From contig NBLX01000009.1 in the NCBI GenBank assembly GCA_002084705.1, forward strand, positions 1 to 44,949: a DNA stretch of 44,949 nt, read 5' to 3'. Each line of letters opens with the position of its first letter. The stretch's first letter is position 1. Made by a program: the position numbers and the translations under genes. Source of the stretch: Desulfobacteraceae bacterium 4572_35.1. GTDB taxonomy: Bacteria; Desulfobacterota; Desulfuromonadia; Desulfuromonadales; Desulfuromonadaceae. The notes below the pieces were generated by a model, which did not search any database, was not told where the DNA came from, and saw only the letters and a program-made list of their open reading frames with translations. Positions 18,968-29,212 of this stretch are shown here, piece by piece.

Positions 18968-21900
18968 ATGCAAAATGTTGAATTGGTAGATGGAGAAGCA
19001 CGGAAACGGGCTGTTGATCCGCAATTGTCGTGTATTGTCCGCGCTCCGGCTGGTTCAGGTAAGACTGAGCTGTTGATTCAACGTTATTTGGCATTGTTGG
19101 GTCGTGTTGAGCGTCCAGACGAGATTTTGGCGATAACTTTCACCCGTAAAGCTGCCGCCGAAATGGTACAGCGGGTACTGTCTGCTCTAGCTGATGGCAG
19201 GCAGCCGCTGAACGATATTGCCGCTGAGCATGAGAGAGTTACACATGCTCTGGCGCAGGCAGTGTTGATCCGTGATCGTGAGCGTGAATGGCATCTGTTA
19301 GAGCATCCGGATCAATTGCAGATTAAAACCATCGATAGTTTCAATGCGGCGCTGGTACGCAGTATGCCGTGGTTGACTCGTCTCGGTGGTTTGCCCAAGG
19401 TGAGTGAATATCCACAAACGCTGTATCGTCGCGCTATAGATCAGATGATCCATCTACATCATCGCCAGCCAGAGTTGAACGAAGCGGTCAAGTGTCTGTT
19501 GTTGCATCTGGATAATCGCGTGGATGTGTTGCAGCAGATGCTGATAAAATTGTTGGCGCGGCGTGATCAGTGGCTGCGTCACCTGTTGAGCGACGCCGGG
19601 CAGCAGCGGGACGATCTGGAGTTGGCGTTAGCGCAGCTGGTAAACTCTTATTTGGGTCAATTGTCAGCGAGCGTGCCCCCCCCGTTGCAGCAGGAGTTGC
19701 TGGAACTTGGTGCGTTTGCTGCGCAACATTGTGCCACAGCCGACAGGCCGCTAATAAAATTATCTCAGTTTGCCCAAGCCGGGCAAGGATTTCCACGCGG
19801 GTGTATTGAAGACTTGGATCTGTGGCGCGGTTTGGCTGATCTGTTGTTGACGGCTGATGGTCATTGGCGCAAGCGCTGCGATAAAAATTGTGGTTTTCCT
19901 GCCGGTAAGGCCGAACCGTTTGCCGGTATGAAGAAGCGGATGGGTGAGTTGCTGGCATTATTGCGTGACAGTGATGTGGATAGCACCGTGTGGCAGCTGG
20001 TTCGCAAGTTGCCAGATCCCTGTTATTCAGCCAATCAGTGGCAGGTGTTGCAAGCACTGCTAACGGTTTTGCCGCAGACGGTGGCGCAACTATGGCTTGA
20101 ATTTAGTGCTTCCGGTGAGGTTGATTTTGTTGAAATTGCCCTGCGTGCTCGTCAGGCTTTGGTGGATAGCGGTAACCCTACGGAACAGTTGCTTGCTCTG
20201 GATAGAAAACTGCACCACATCCTCATTGACGAATTTCAGGATACTTCATGGCTGCAGTATGAATTGCTCCAGACTGTGATAAGTGGCTGGGACAATGGCG
20301 ATGGGCGTAGTTTGTTTATCGTGGGTGATCCCATGCAGTCAATTTACCGTTTTAGGGAAGCTGAGGTTGGGCTTTTTTTGCGAGCCGGTAAAAATGGCAT
20401 TGGCGCCATTGATTTGCAGTCGTTGCAATTACGCGCTAATTTTCGTTCTCAGCAAGGTATTGTTGACTGGGTAAACGCCAGCTTTAGTGAAGTTTTTCCC
20501 GTCAAAGAAGATGCCGGCAGCGGAGCGGTAAGTTACGCTATGGCGCAGGCGGTTATCCCATGCCAGCAACTTTTTAGTGGAGATGCTGTCCAGTTTTTTC
20601 CTCAGATTGAGTATAACTCTCAGGTAGAGGCTGAACAGGTGTGCAGTTTGGTGCAGAAGTTACGCCAAAGCTGTCCTGCGCAGACAATTGCTATATTGGT
20701 GCGTTCTCGCTCCCATCTTGTAGATGTTTTAGAACAGTTGCGTAGCTCCGGTATCAGTTATCAAGCTCACAATGTAGATCAACTGACGCAACGTGCTGCT
20801 GTTTCTGATGTGATTGCTCTGGTGCGTGCGTTGCTACATCCCGCAGATAATCTTAGTTGGCTGGGGGTATTGCGTGCGCCTTGGTGTGGGTTGCTACTGA
20901 CCGATCTTTTGTTGTTTGGTAGTGAAGCGGGTGCCACGGTAATGCAGATGATGCAAGATAATAGCTATATAGAACAACTAAGCGATGATGGACGGATGCG
21001 TGTTGTCGCGATTACACCTGTTTTGCAAGCAGCTATAGCTCGAAGAGGGAGTTGTTCTCTGCGTCAGTTGGTTGAAGAAACCTGGTTGCAGTTGCTTGGG
21101 CCACAGTGCTACGAAGAGCGTGACTGTCAGGATGTGGAGCAGGTGCTTGCTTTGCTGGAAAAACTTGACCGTGGTGGTGATTTGTACAGCTTTGAAGAAC
21201 TTGATGAAGAGCTGGGCAACTTGTTTTCCGCCGTAGAGAATGATGCCGATGGTCAGGTGCAGGTGATGACAATTCATAAGGCAAAGGGGTTGGAATTTGA
21301 CCATGTAATTCTACCTGCGTTAGGTCGGCGACCGCGTGGAGAAGATAAGAGCTTGTTGAGGTGGCAGGAGCATGCCGAACACGGGCTCCTTCTGGCACCA
21401 ATAGCAGCGCGTGGAGGTTTTGTTGATGATCCAATTTACGAGTTGCTGGGTGAAATTGATAAAACAAAAGGGGAGTATGAGGTTGCCCGGTTGTTGTATG
21501 TGGCGGTGACACGAGCTAAAAATAATTTATATATGTTTGGTCATGCTGCACTTAATAAAAATGGGGAGTTCCATGCACAAAAAGGTTCTTTGCTGGCAAA
21601 GTTATGGCCGGCAGTAAAACAACACTTTTCCAGTAGTGCTGTGGATGATAGCAGCGAGGTAATTGGTCCAGCGAATGTTGAATTATCTCCTGTGTTACGA
21701 CGGCTAACCAGTGAAAATTTCAAATTTGTGGGTTTTGATTTTACGCAAGTACAATTATCGGGTGCTGCTGCTGGCAGCAACCCGCCATTCAGTGTGCGGA
21801 TGCCGGCAGTTATTGGTACGACAACACATAAGTGGCTTGAATATATAGCGCAGCATCAGGATGTATGCTGGGATGCCGACCGAGTGTCGGAGTTGTGCCC

Positions 21901-22342
21901 CAAAATAAAAGCGCAATTAGCGGTGGCTGGTGTTGATGAAGGGGAACAACAGCAGTATTGCAACTCAATTATCTCTATGTTGCAGCGCACTGTTGCTAGC
22001 AGTCGTGGACGCTGGATTCTTAATCATCACCAGCAGACACGCTGTGAATATCCATTAAGTGGTGTCGATGAGAGGCGAATCCGTGCCAGAGAAGAGATAA
22101 AAAATTTGGTGATTGATCGAACGTTTGTGTTTGAAGAAGAGCGTTGGATAATAGACTATAAAACCTCGGCCCCAAGCAAAAATCAAAGTGTAGACGATTT
22201 TTATTGCCAGCAAGGGGAGAGGTATCGCTCTCAATTGGAAGGCTATGTAACCTTTATGCGATATGTTGATCCTAAGCACCCGTGCCGATGTGCTCTTTAT
22301 TTTCCGGCTTTCGATGGCTGGTATGAAGTTGAAGTGGATTGA
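18968..22342 (+). CDS. UvrD/Rep-family helicase-nuclease (AddA/RecB-like)
   Basis: Walker A APAGSGKTELLIQRYL, ITFTRKAAAEMVQRV, ILIDEFQDTSWLQYELL, GDPMQSIYRFREAEVGLF, MTIHKAKGLEFDHVILP, LLYVAVTRAKNNLYMFG; C-terminal nuclease WIIDYKTS. Confidence 0.92.
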   Translation: MQNVELVDGEARKRAVDPQLSCIVRAPAGSGKTELLIQRYLALLGRVERPDEILAITFTRKAAAEMVQRVLSALADGRQPLNDIAAEHERVTHALAQAVLIRDREREWHLLEHPDQLQIKTIDSFNAALVRSMPWLTRLGGLPKVSEYPQTLYRRAIDQMIHLHHRQPELNEAVKCLLLHLDNRVDVLQQMLIKLLARRDQWLRHLLSDAGQQRDDLELALAQLVNSYLGQLSASVPPPLQQELLELGAFAAQHCATADRPLIKLSQFAQAGQGFPRGCIEDLDLWRGLADLLLTADGHWRKRCDKNCGFPAGKAEPFAGMKKRMGELLALLRDSDVDSTVWQLVRKLPDPCYSANQWQVLQALLTVLPQTVAQLWLEFSASGEVDFVEIALRARQALVDSGNPTEQLLALDRKLHHILIDEFQDTSWLQYELLQTVISGWDNGDGRSLFIVGDPMQSIYRFREAEVGLFLRAGKNGIGAIDLQSLQLRANFRSQQGIVDWVNASFSEVFPVKEDAGSGAVSYAMAQAVIPCQQLFSGDAVQFFPQIEYNSQVEAEQVCSLVQKLRQSCPAQTIAILVRSRSHLVDVLEQLRSSGISYQAHNVDQLTQRAAVSDVIALVRALLHPADNLSWLGVLRAPWCGLLLTDLLLFGSEAGATVMQMMQDNSYIEQLSDDGRMRVVAITPVLQAAIARRGSCSLRQLVEETWLQLLGPQCYEERDCQDVEQVLALLEKLDRGGDLYSFEELDEELGNLFSAVENDADGQVQVMTIHKAKGLEFDHVILPALGRRPRGEDKSLLRWQEHAEHGLLLAPIAARGGFVDDPIYELLGEIDKTKGEYEVARLLYVAVTRAKNNLYMFGHAALNKNGEFHAQKGSLLAKLWPAVKQHFSSSAVDDSSEVIGPANVELSPVLRRLTSENFKFVGFDFTQVQLSGAAAGSNPPFSVRMPAVIGTTTHKWLEYIAQHQDVCWDADRVSELCPKIKAQLAVAGVDEGEQQQYCNSIISMLQRTVASSRGRWILNHHQQTRCEYPLSGVDERRIRAREEIKNLVIDRTFVFEEERWIIDYKTSAPSKNQSVDDFYCQQGERYRSQLEGYVTFMRYVDPKHPCRCALYFPAFDGWYEVEVD

Positions 22343-22399
22343 AGTAGGCAAGGACAAGAGCGTTTTAAGATAACTTGAAAGTTTTGGAGCTGTTCTAAC

Positions 22400-23071
22400 A
22401 TGCAGGAAGAAAATAAGGATCAAAAGCTAGAGAAAGTGTCTGTGGAAGAGCAACAGCGTGATTTTAACAAAGTAGCAACAAATTGGGATGAGAAACCGCG
22501 TCGAGTTCAGTTGGCGACTGCAGTGGCCACGGCAATTAAAGATAATATCCCTTTGGATTCAACTATGAAAGCGTTGGAGTTCGGGTGCGGAACTGGTCTG
22601 GTAACTTTTAATCTGGTTAATAGGTTGGCGCATGTCACTGCTATTGATAGTGCCGCAGAGATGCTGGAAGTTGTAAAACAGAAAGCTGTTGCTGCTGACA
22701 TAGATAATATTACAACATCTCTTAATGGATCAGCGATCCCAGAACTTCAAGATAACCATTATGACCTTATATTTAGTTCCATGGTGTTACATCATCTTCC
22801 TGATATCTATGCAGTGCTTGCTGAATTCAGAAAAGCATTAAAATCTGGAGGAATTGTAGCTTTAGCTGATCTGGATGTGGAAGATGGTAGTTTTCATTCT
22901 GATCCCTGTGGAGTTGTGCATTGCGGTATAGATAGATTATGGCTGAATGAACAACTATTAGATCTGGGGTTCAATCATGTGCAGCAAACTACGGCGCACA
23001 CTATTGTGAAATATCGCTCGAACGGTGAACAGCGTTATCCAGTTTTTTTGATCTGGGCTCAAAAATTATAA
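22400..23071 (+). CDS. Class I SAM-dependent methyltransferase
   Basis: ALEFGCGTGLVTFNLV, VTAIDSAAEMLEVV, DLIFSSMVLHHLPD. Confidence 0.85.
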   Translation: MQEENKDQKLEKVSVEEQQRDFNKVATNWDEKPRRVQLATAVATAIKDNIPLDSTMKALEFGCGTGLVTFNLVNRLAHVTAIDSAAEMLEVVKQKAVAADIDNITTSLNGSAIPELQDNHYDLIFSSMVLHHLPDIYAVLAEFRKALKSGGIVALADLDVEDGSFHSDPCGVVHCGIDRLWLNEQLLDLGFNHVQQTTAHTIVKYRSNGEQRYPVFLIWAQKL

Positions 23072-23106
23072 ATAAGGTTTGTTGAAAGTGTTTATGGTGT
23101 CGGTAA

Positions 23107-23165
23107 ACACGTTGGCAGCGCCAAAATAGTGGATTTGTTAAACTCTATAGCCGTTGCCAACGTGT
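23107..23165. repeat. 11-bp inverted repeat with about 37-nt loop between convergent genes
   Basis: ACACGTTGGCA (23107-23117) and TGCCAACGTGT (23155-23165). Confidence 0.55.
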
Positions 23166-23186
23166 CTGGTTGTGCGATTTGTGTTT

Positions 23187-23579
23187 TTAGCGGTAATGGA
23201 TGTATACTTGTCCATTGGCGGCCATTTTCTGCATCCATTTGCGTACTAATATTTTAATTAGCTCTCTGGTTTGTGGCAGTAATAGGCAAAAACCAAACAT
23301 GTCAGTACAGAAACCTGGAGTAAGTAAAGTTATCCCGCCAGCAAAAATCATCGCTCCGTCAATTAGCTCTTCAGTTGGCATCTCTCCATGTTCCAAGGCA
23401 ATTTGTATACGCCGGGCAGTATCACTTCCTTGGGTTCTGGCTAAGTATGCACCAGCGATACCTGTCAAAAATATTAAACTTATGGTGGGTCCAATGCCAA
23501 TTAATTTACCTGCGGCTAAAAGTACATAGATTTCGATTGCGGGTATTGAAATAAATAAAATCAGTAACTTTATAAACAT
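23187..23579 (-). CDS. fxsA: FxsA family membrane protein
   Basis: IPAIEIYVLLAAGKLIGIGPTISLIFLTGIAGAYLARTQG...GAMIFAGGITLLTPGFCTDMFGFCLLLPQTR. Confidence 0.9.
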   Translation of the reverse strand: MFIKLLILFISIPAIEIYVLLAAGKLIGIGPTISLIFLTGIAGAYLARTQGSDTARRIQIALEHGEMPTEELIDGAMIFAGGITLLTPGFCTDMFGFCLLLPQTRELIKILVRKWMQKMAANGQVYIHYR

Positions 23580-23975
23580 TTATGCCCCTCTGTGTGAATG
23601 TTTTAATTTGAATTTGCGCTGAAGGTGATAATAAATGAGATGAAAGAGTATTCTATATTGTGCGTACGCGTAACTACTTGTAATTATTGTTAAAAAAAAC
23701 TGCCTAAAAAATGTGCAATACGTTGAAAGTGGTTTTTTTAGCTGGATAGTAAATAGCATTCACAGCTTTATAAACAACTTATCAACAACCTTTGTGCGTA
23801 AATTTATAAGTGGTTTAAACTGTATGGTTTTTTTTTGTCAAGGCTTTTTGTTGGCAAAATTTATACTTTTTCGTAAAAAATAAACTTGACTAGTTCCGAT
23901 TTGGTAGTTATCTGCGTCACTTTAGATTTAATATATATAACACGGAGAGTGGTTGTTTATAGACTTTTATTTTTC

Positions 23976-24003
23976 TTGACAAAAGGGGGGCAATACCTAT
24001 ACT
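23976..24003 (+). promoter_or_regulatory. Sigma70-type promoter for the yceD-rpmF-plsX-fab operon
   Basis: TTGACA (23976-23981), 16-bp spacer, TATACT (23998-24003), about 34 bp upstream of the yceD start. Confidence 0.7.
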
Positions 24004-24037
24004 GAGCGCTTTCTCAAAAGTGTGGTGAGTTTTATAT

Positions 24038-24583
24038 ATGCAGATAAAAGTTAGTGATTTAAAAAATAGTGGGTTCGACTTGAAGTTAGAGCGTTCTGCT
24101 GCAAGTTTTCCTATGTTGGCAGAGTTGCAACGACTGGGTAGGTGTGTGTTTTTGACACCTATATCTGTTGTTGTTCATGCAAATCTTGTTGGTGGTATGG
24201 TTGAACTTGATGGTCATATCAGTGTGGATATTGAAGTGCCATGTAGTCGCTGTTTGGCCCCGTGTCGCAGAGTATTTAGTTCAGATTTTAGGCAGACTTA
24301 TGTTGATCAGTTGCCTGAAGTGACAGGTGAAGATGGTGAAGAACTGGAGCTGTCAGCTGAGGAGATGGGTCTGGAACTGATTAACGATGATGAAATTGAT
24401 CTAAATGAAGAGATTCAGCAGCAAGTTGCACTGTTGGTGCCCGAACATTCTTTGTGTAGTGAGTTGTGTAAGGGGCTGTGTGCCGAATGTGGCGCTGACT
24501 TGAATAAAGAAAAATGTAGTTGTGCTGACAATGTGGGAAATCTTAACTTTGCAGCACTTAAAGATTTTAAGGTTGAAAAATAG
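24038..24583 (+). CDS. yceD: YceD/DUF177 family protein
   Basis: VPCSRCLAPCRRVFSSDF, DEIDLNEEIQQQVALLVPEHSLCSELCKGLCAECGADLN; directly upstream of rpmF. Confidence 0.9.
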   Translation: MQIKVSDLKNSGFDLKLERSAASFPMLAELQRLGRCVFLTPISVVVHANLVGGMVELDGHISVDIEVPCSRCLAPCRRVFSSDFRQTYVDQLPEVTGEDGEELELSAEEMGLELINDDEIDLNEEIQQQVALLVPEHSLCSELCKGLCAECGADLNKEKCSCADNVGNLNFAALKDFKVEK

Positions 24584-24706
24584 ACAAGAATTGGTTTACT
24601 TTTGTACGGTTATCGTTATCGTGGTTAGCGATAGGAGCTGGTTGATGGTCGGTTCTCGGCATTTTTGTTAAACGTAAGTATATAGAGCTTAGAGGAGATT
24701 AAGTTC

Positions 24707-24886
24707 ATGGCAGTACCTAAGAAAAAGACTTCTAAATCACGGCGCGACATGCGTCGTTCCCATGATTCATTAATTGCACCAGGTATTTCTGTGTGTCCCC
24801 AGTGTGATGAGCCTAAGCAGCCTCACCGTGTATGTGGTAGCTGTGGTTTTTATAAAGACCGCAATGTTCTTGAGTCTGAGAGCTAG
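24707..24886 (+). CDS. rpmF: 50S ribosomal protein L32
   Basis: [59 protein letters not shown]; 59 aa, below the ORF-track cutoff; GGAGA RBS. Confidence 0.96.
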   Translation: MAVPKKKTSKSRRDMRRSHDSLIAPGISVCPQCDEPKQPHRVCGSCGFYKDRNVLESES

Positions 24887-24895
24887 GTTTATCTG

Positions 24896-25936
24896 ATGAA
24901 ATCTGTCGTGGTTGCGGTTGATGCCATGGGTGGTGACAATGCTCCTGCCGTCGAGGTAGAGAGTGCTGTCGCCGCAGCACGTAAATGGGGGATGCCTATT
25001 ATCTTGGTGGGTGACTCAACACAGGTTGCCTGTGAATTAGACAAGCACGATACTGAGAATCTGCAAATTCGGATTCACCATGCCTCTGAAGTAGTTGGTA
25101 TGAAAGATTCAGCTGCTGATGCGGTGAGACGCAAAAAAGATTCATCTATCCGCGTTGCATATGATCTGGTTAAGGCTGGTGAGGCTCATGCTGTGGTGAG
25201 TGCCGGTAATTCTGGTGCTACAATGGCTGCCGGAATGTTTATTGCCAAGCGAGTGACTGGCATTGAGCGCCCAGCGTTATCAACTATTTTGCCGACAGTT
25301 ACCGGACAATCATTAATTCTTGATGTGGGTGGCAATGTGGATTGTAAACCGATCCATCTTGAGCATTTCGCTGTCATGGGTGATGTGTATGCTCGCCATA
25401 TCATGGGTAAAAAATCACCCCGTATTGGCTTGCTGTCCAATGGGGCGGAAGAAAAAAAAGGTAACGATCTTACTCGCGAGACCCATCGCCATTTGTTGCG
25501 ACACAATTTTAACTATATAGGTTATGTAGAGGGACGTGACATATATAGTGGTAATGTGGATGTGGTTGTGTGTGATGGTTTTGTCGGAAATGTTGTAATC
25601 AAAGTTTCTGAGGGGTTGGCTGATTCTATTGGGCAGATGCTACGAGCCGAATTGAAATCTCGCTTACTTGCCAAGTTAGGATATCTCTTGGCTCGACCTG
25701 CATTTAGAGCTTTCAAGAAAAAAGTTGATTATGCTGAGTATGGTGGAGCACCGTTGCTCGGGATTAAGGGGACTAGCATCATTTGTCATGGCGGTTCAAA
25801 CGTTAAAGCCATTATGAATGCTATAGGTCAGGCAGCAAACAGCGTTGATAAAAATATGATTGGTGAGCTTGTGAAGCAGTTAGATAACTTTCGAGCAGTC
25901 ACTGACGTTTCAATTAAAGCTGTTGATGTTGCATAG
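24896..25936 (+). CDS. plsX: Phosphate acyltransferase
   Basis: [63 protein letters not shown]. Confidence 0.96.
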   Translation: MKSVVVAVDAMGGDNAPAVEVESAVAAARKWGMPIILVGDSTQVACELDKHDTENLQIRIHHASEVVGMKDSAADAVRRKKDSSIRVAYDLVKAGEAHAVVSAGNSGATMAAGMFIAKRVTGIERPALSTILPTVTGQSLILDVGGNVDCKPIHLEHFAVMGDVYARHIMGKKSPRIGLLSNGAEEKKGNDLTRETHRHLLRHNFNYIGYVEGRDIYSGNVDVVVCDGFVGNVVIKVSEGLADSIGQMLRAELKSRLLAKLGYLLARPAFRAFKKKVDYAEYGGAPLLGIKGTSIICHGGSNVKAIMNAIGQAANSVDKNMIGELVKQLDNFRAVTDVSIKAVDVA

Positions 25937-25976
25937 CTGAATTTATTTATGTTCTGCGTATTAAAGGGGAAACGTA

Positions 25977-26957
25977 GTGAAAAAAGCGCGAATTATAGGT
26001 ACCGGCTCTTACTTGCCGGAGAAAGTGTTAACCAACTTTGATCTTGAAAAGATGGTTGATACAACGAATGAATGGATCTCTACGCGTACCGGTATCAATG
26101 AGCGGCATATTGCGTCTGAAAATGAGATGACATCGGATCTAGCTGTAAATGCTGCTAATCGTGCTTTGGAGATGGCTGGTGTAACTGCTGATCAAATAGA
26201 TCTGATTATCGTTGGTACGATTACCGGTGATTTCCCCTGGCCTTCAACGGCATGCCTGGTGCAGAACAAAATAGGTGCAGTTAATGCCTCAGCATGGGAT
26301 GTCTCTGCTGCCTGTAGTGGTTTTGTTTATGCCATCACTTCTGCGGCACAATACCTGGAAAATGGTGCGGCAAAGCGGGCTCTGGTTATTGGTACGGAAG
26401 TGCTTAGTCGCATAATGGATTGGGAAGACCGTAACACCTGTATTCTCTTTGGTGATGGTGCCGGTGCGGTGGTTCTTGAGGCACAAGAAGGAGAAAGTGG
26501 TTTGCTCTCCGGGCATTTACATGCCGATGGCTCTTACTGGGAACTGCTTTACCAGCCAGGTTTTGGTTCTCGTTATCCCGCATCTGTCTCAGGTATTGAG
26601 CAACGTTTGCCATATTTACATATGGCTGGAAATGAAGTTTTTAAAATAGCTGTGCGTTCTATGCATGATGTCGCTATTGAGGCATTGGAAAATAACAATA
26701 TGACGGTGGCTGATGTGAAGTTGCTTTTTCCCCATCAGGCAAATATGCGCATTCTTGAGGCGGTACGTAAACGGCTCAAATTACGCAAGAACCAAATGTT
26801 TGTAAATGTTGATAAACGTGGAAATACTTCTGGTGCGTCTATTCCAATTGCACTTGACGAAGCCAACCGCGCGGGGTTGCTTGAAGAGGGTGATATTCTA
26901 GTTCTGGATGCCTTCGGTGGTGGTTTTACCTGGGGTGCATCTGTATTGCGTTGGTAA
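25977..26957 (+). CDS. fabH: 3-oxoacyl-ACP synthase III
   Basis: ITGDFPWPSTACLVQNKIGA, DVSAACSGFVYA, LFPHQANMRI, NTSGASIPIAL; GTG start. Confidence 0.95.
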   Translation: MKKARIIGTGSYLPEKVLTNFDLEKMVDTTNEWISTRTGINERHIASENEMTSDLAVNAANRALEMAGVTADQIDLIIVGTITGDFPWPSTACLVQNKIGAVNASAWDVSAACSGFVYAITSAAQYLENGAAKRALVIGTEVLSRIMDWEDRNTCILFGDGAGAVVLEAQEGESGLLSGHLHADGSYWELLYQPGFGSRYPASVSGIEQRLPYLHMAGNEVFKIAVRSMHDVAIEALENNNMTVADVKLLFPHQANMRILEAVRKRLKLRKNQMFVNVDKRGNTSGASIPIALDEANRAGLLEEGDILVLDAFGGGFTWGASVLRW

Positions 26958-26993
26958 GTTTATTGGTTGGTTGATGAAAATCAGGGTGGCAAG

Positions 26994-27914
26994 ATGTTAG
27001 CTTTTGTTTTTCCAGGTCAGGGTGCGCAGCATGCTGGAATGGGTAAGGAACTCAGTGAAAATTTTTCTGTAGCTCGTGAGGTTTTTGAGGAGGCCAATGA
27101 TTCACTCGGATTAGATCTGGCGAAAATGTGTTATGAAGGGCCAGAGGAAGATCTAAAGCTTACGGCTAACACCCAACCGGCAATCTTGACTACGAGTGTT
27201 GCCGCGCTTCGTGTAGTGCAGCAGGAAACAGGTTTGCAACCAGATTTTGTTGCTGGGCACTCTTTGGGTGAATATTCAGCTCTTGTAGCTGCCCAAGCTG
27301 TTGATTTTGCTGATGCGGTATGTTTGGTGCGTCAGCGGGGAACATTTATGCAACAGGCGGTACCTATAGGTAGTGGTGCTATGGCGGCAATATTGGGAGT
27401 TGATGCTGAGTTGCTGGAGGAGTTGTGTGCTCAGGCGGCACAAAATGAAGTGGTATCTGCTGCTAACTACAATAGCCCCGGGCAGATTGTTATTGCTGGA
27501 AATGCCACAGCAGTAGATAGGGCTATAGCGCTGGCTAAAGATAATGGTGCGCGTAAAGCGATGATGTTACCGGTTAGCGCCCCATTTCATTGTGCACTCA
27601 TGTTGCCTGCTGGGGAGAAACTGGAGCAGGTTTTAAATACTGTAGTGATGCACGATATTAAGGTGCCGGTTGTTACCAATGTTGAAGCGGTTGCCAATAG
27701 TGATAGCTCAAGAATTAAGCGATTATTAATAGACCAGGTGAGTGCTCCGGTACGTTGGGAAAGCTCTGTACGCAATATGCTCGATAACGGTGTTGAACGT
27801 TTTATTGAGATTGGTCCGGGTAAGGTGCTGTGCGGTCTTATTCGTCGCATTGAACGCAAGGCAAAAATCTCGAATGTCGAGAACATCGCTTCACTTAAAA
27901 GCGCTTTAGCATAA
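26994..27914 (+). CDS. fabD: Malonyl-CoA:ACP transacylase
   Basis: MLAFVFPGQGAQHAGMGKEL, VAGHSLGEYSALVAA, VSAPFHCALM; ATG 26994 preferred over the track's upstream TTG. Confidence 0.95.
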   Translation: MLAFVFPGQGAQHAGMGKELSENFSVAREVFEEANDSLGLDLAKMCYEGPEEDLKLTANTQPAILTTSVAALRVVQQETGLQPDFVAGHSLGEYSALVAAQAVDFADAVCLVRQRGTFMQQAVPIGSGAMAAILGVDAELLEELCAQAAQNEVVSAANYNSPGQIVIAGNATAVDRAIALAKDNGARKAMMLPVSAPFHCALMLPAGEKLEQVLNTVVMHDIKVPVVTNVEAVANSDSSRIKRLLIDQVSAPVRWESSVRNMLDNGVERFIEIGPGKVLCGLIRRIERKAKISNVENIASLKSALA

Positions 27915-27935
27915 GTACTACGGGGAGAGGGTTCA

Positions 27936-28676
27936 ATGGATTTACAAGGCAGAGTTGCTATTGTTACAGGTTCATCACGTGGTATTGGCAAGTGTATAGC
28001 ACAAAATTTGGCGCAGGTCGGAGCTAAACTTGTTGCTGTAAGCCGTAACGCCGAAGATACTGCGGATTTGGTACAGCAAATAAAAGATCAAGGTGGCGAT
28101 GCTATTTCGATACAGGCAGATGTGAGTGTTGCAGCCGATGTTGATAAGATGGTACAAGGCACTGTTGAGACCTTTGGACAGATAGATATTTTGGTAAACA
28201 ATGCCGGAATCACCCGCGACTCATTATTGGCACGCATGAAAGAGGATGACTGGGATGCGGTAATGAATATCAATCTTAAGGGTGCTTTTTTGTGTAGTGC
28301 GGCGGTTGCTAAAGTTATGGCAAAGAAACGCTATGGGCGCATTATTAATATAAGCTCCGTGGTTGGACAAATGGGCAACATCGGTCAAGCTAACTATTGT
28401 GCCAGTAAGTGCGGTCTGGTAGGGTTGACCCGCTCGAACGCACGTGAACTGGCGCGACGTAATATTACCGTTAATGCAGTTGCGCCTGGATTTATCGAAA
28501 CAGATATGACAGCTACATTACCGGAAAAAGTGTGTAACGATATGATGGCGCAAATTCCTCAGGGGCGTTTTGGTTCGCCACAGGATATTGCTGATGCGGT
28601 AATTTTTTTAGCATCTGAACAAGCCGGATATATCACTGGGCATGAACTGTCAGTAAATGGTGGTATGTATATGTAA
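27936..28676 (+). CDS. fabG: 3-oxoacyl-ACP reductase
   Basis: RVAIVTGSSRGIGKCIA, NNAGITRDSLLARMKEDDWD, NYCASKCGLVGLTRS. Confidence 0.95.
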   Translation: MDLQGRVAIVTGSSRGIGKCIAQNLAQVGAKLVAVSRNAEDTADLVQQIKDQGGDAISIQADVSVAADVDKMVQGTVETFGQIDILVNNAGITRDSLLARMKEDDWDAVMNINLKGAFLCSAAVAKVMAKKRYGRIINISSVVGQMGNIGQANYCASKCGLVGLTRSNARELARRNITVNAVAPGFIETDMTATLPEKVCNDMMAQIPQGRFGSPQDIADAVIFLASEQAGYITGHELSVNGGMYM

Positions 28677-28761
28677 AGAAGTGCTGTTTTCCTGAAGTTA
28701 ATGGGAGATGGTTTCGAACACTTCAGCTAAAAGCTGTTAACACAATCATGGAGGGTACAAA

Positions 28762-28995
28762 ATGGCTTCAATGGAAGAAAGAGTACAAAAAATCGTTGCT
28801 GAGCAACTTGGTGTAGAAGTGGAACAAGTTGTTGCCGAAGCGTCATTTATGGATGATCTAGGTGCTGATTCACTGGACACTGTTGAACTGGTAATGGCTC
28901 TTGAAGAGGAATTTGACATTGAGATTTCTGACGAAGATGCCGAAAAAATTCAGACCGTAAAAAATGCTGTCGATTACGTAAGTAGTAACTCCTGA
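28762..28995 (+). CDS. acpP: Acyl carrier protein (primary FAS)
   Basis: [20 protein letters not shown]...[32 protein letters not shown]. Confidence 0.97.
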   Translation: MASMEERVQKIVAEQLGVEVEQVVAEASFMDDLGADSLDTVELVMALEEEFDIEISDEDAEKIQTVKNAVDYVSSNS

Positions 28996-29013
28996 TATTG
29001 AAATACGTGGTTT

Positions 29014-29053
29014 AAAAGGGGAGGATAAGCATGGGATGCTATCCTCCCCTTTT
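29014..29053 (+). terminator. Intrinsic terminator after acpP
   Basis: AAAAGGGGAGGATA - AGCATGGGATGC - TATCCTCCCCTTTT, perfect 14-bp outer stem ending in T-tract. Confidence 0.85.
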
Positions 29054-29212
29054 CTCTATTTGAGTTCTATTTAGCTCGGCGTTGTTTCACAGGCTGGTTG
29101 CCGATCTGTTTGTGCAATGATTCTGAGTTGAATGTTTAGTGAAGAGCCATCGTTGATGTGATACTGGATAGTTTGCGAGCCTGCTAACTTAAATTAAAAA
29201 GGAAGTTTGATT

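Noticed and set aside
23640-23900. AT-rich region with TTATCAACAA resembling a DnaA box between fxsA and yceD
   Set aside because: One imperfect match only, no cluster of boxes, no origin-associated genes; more likely ordinary promoter-region AT richness.
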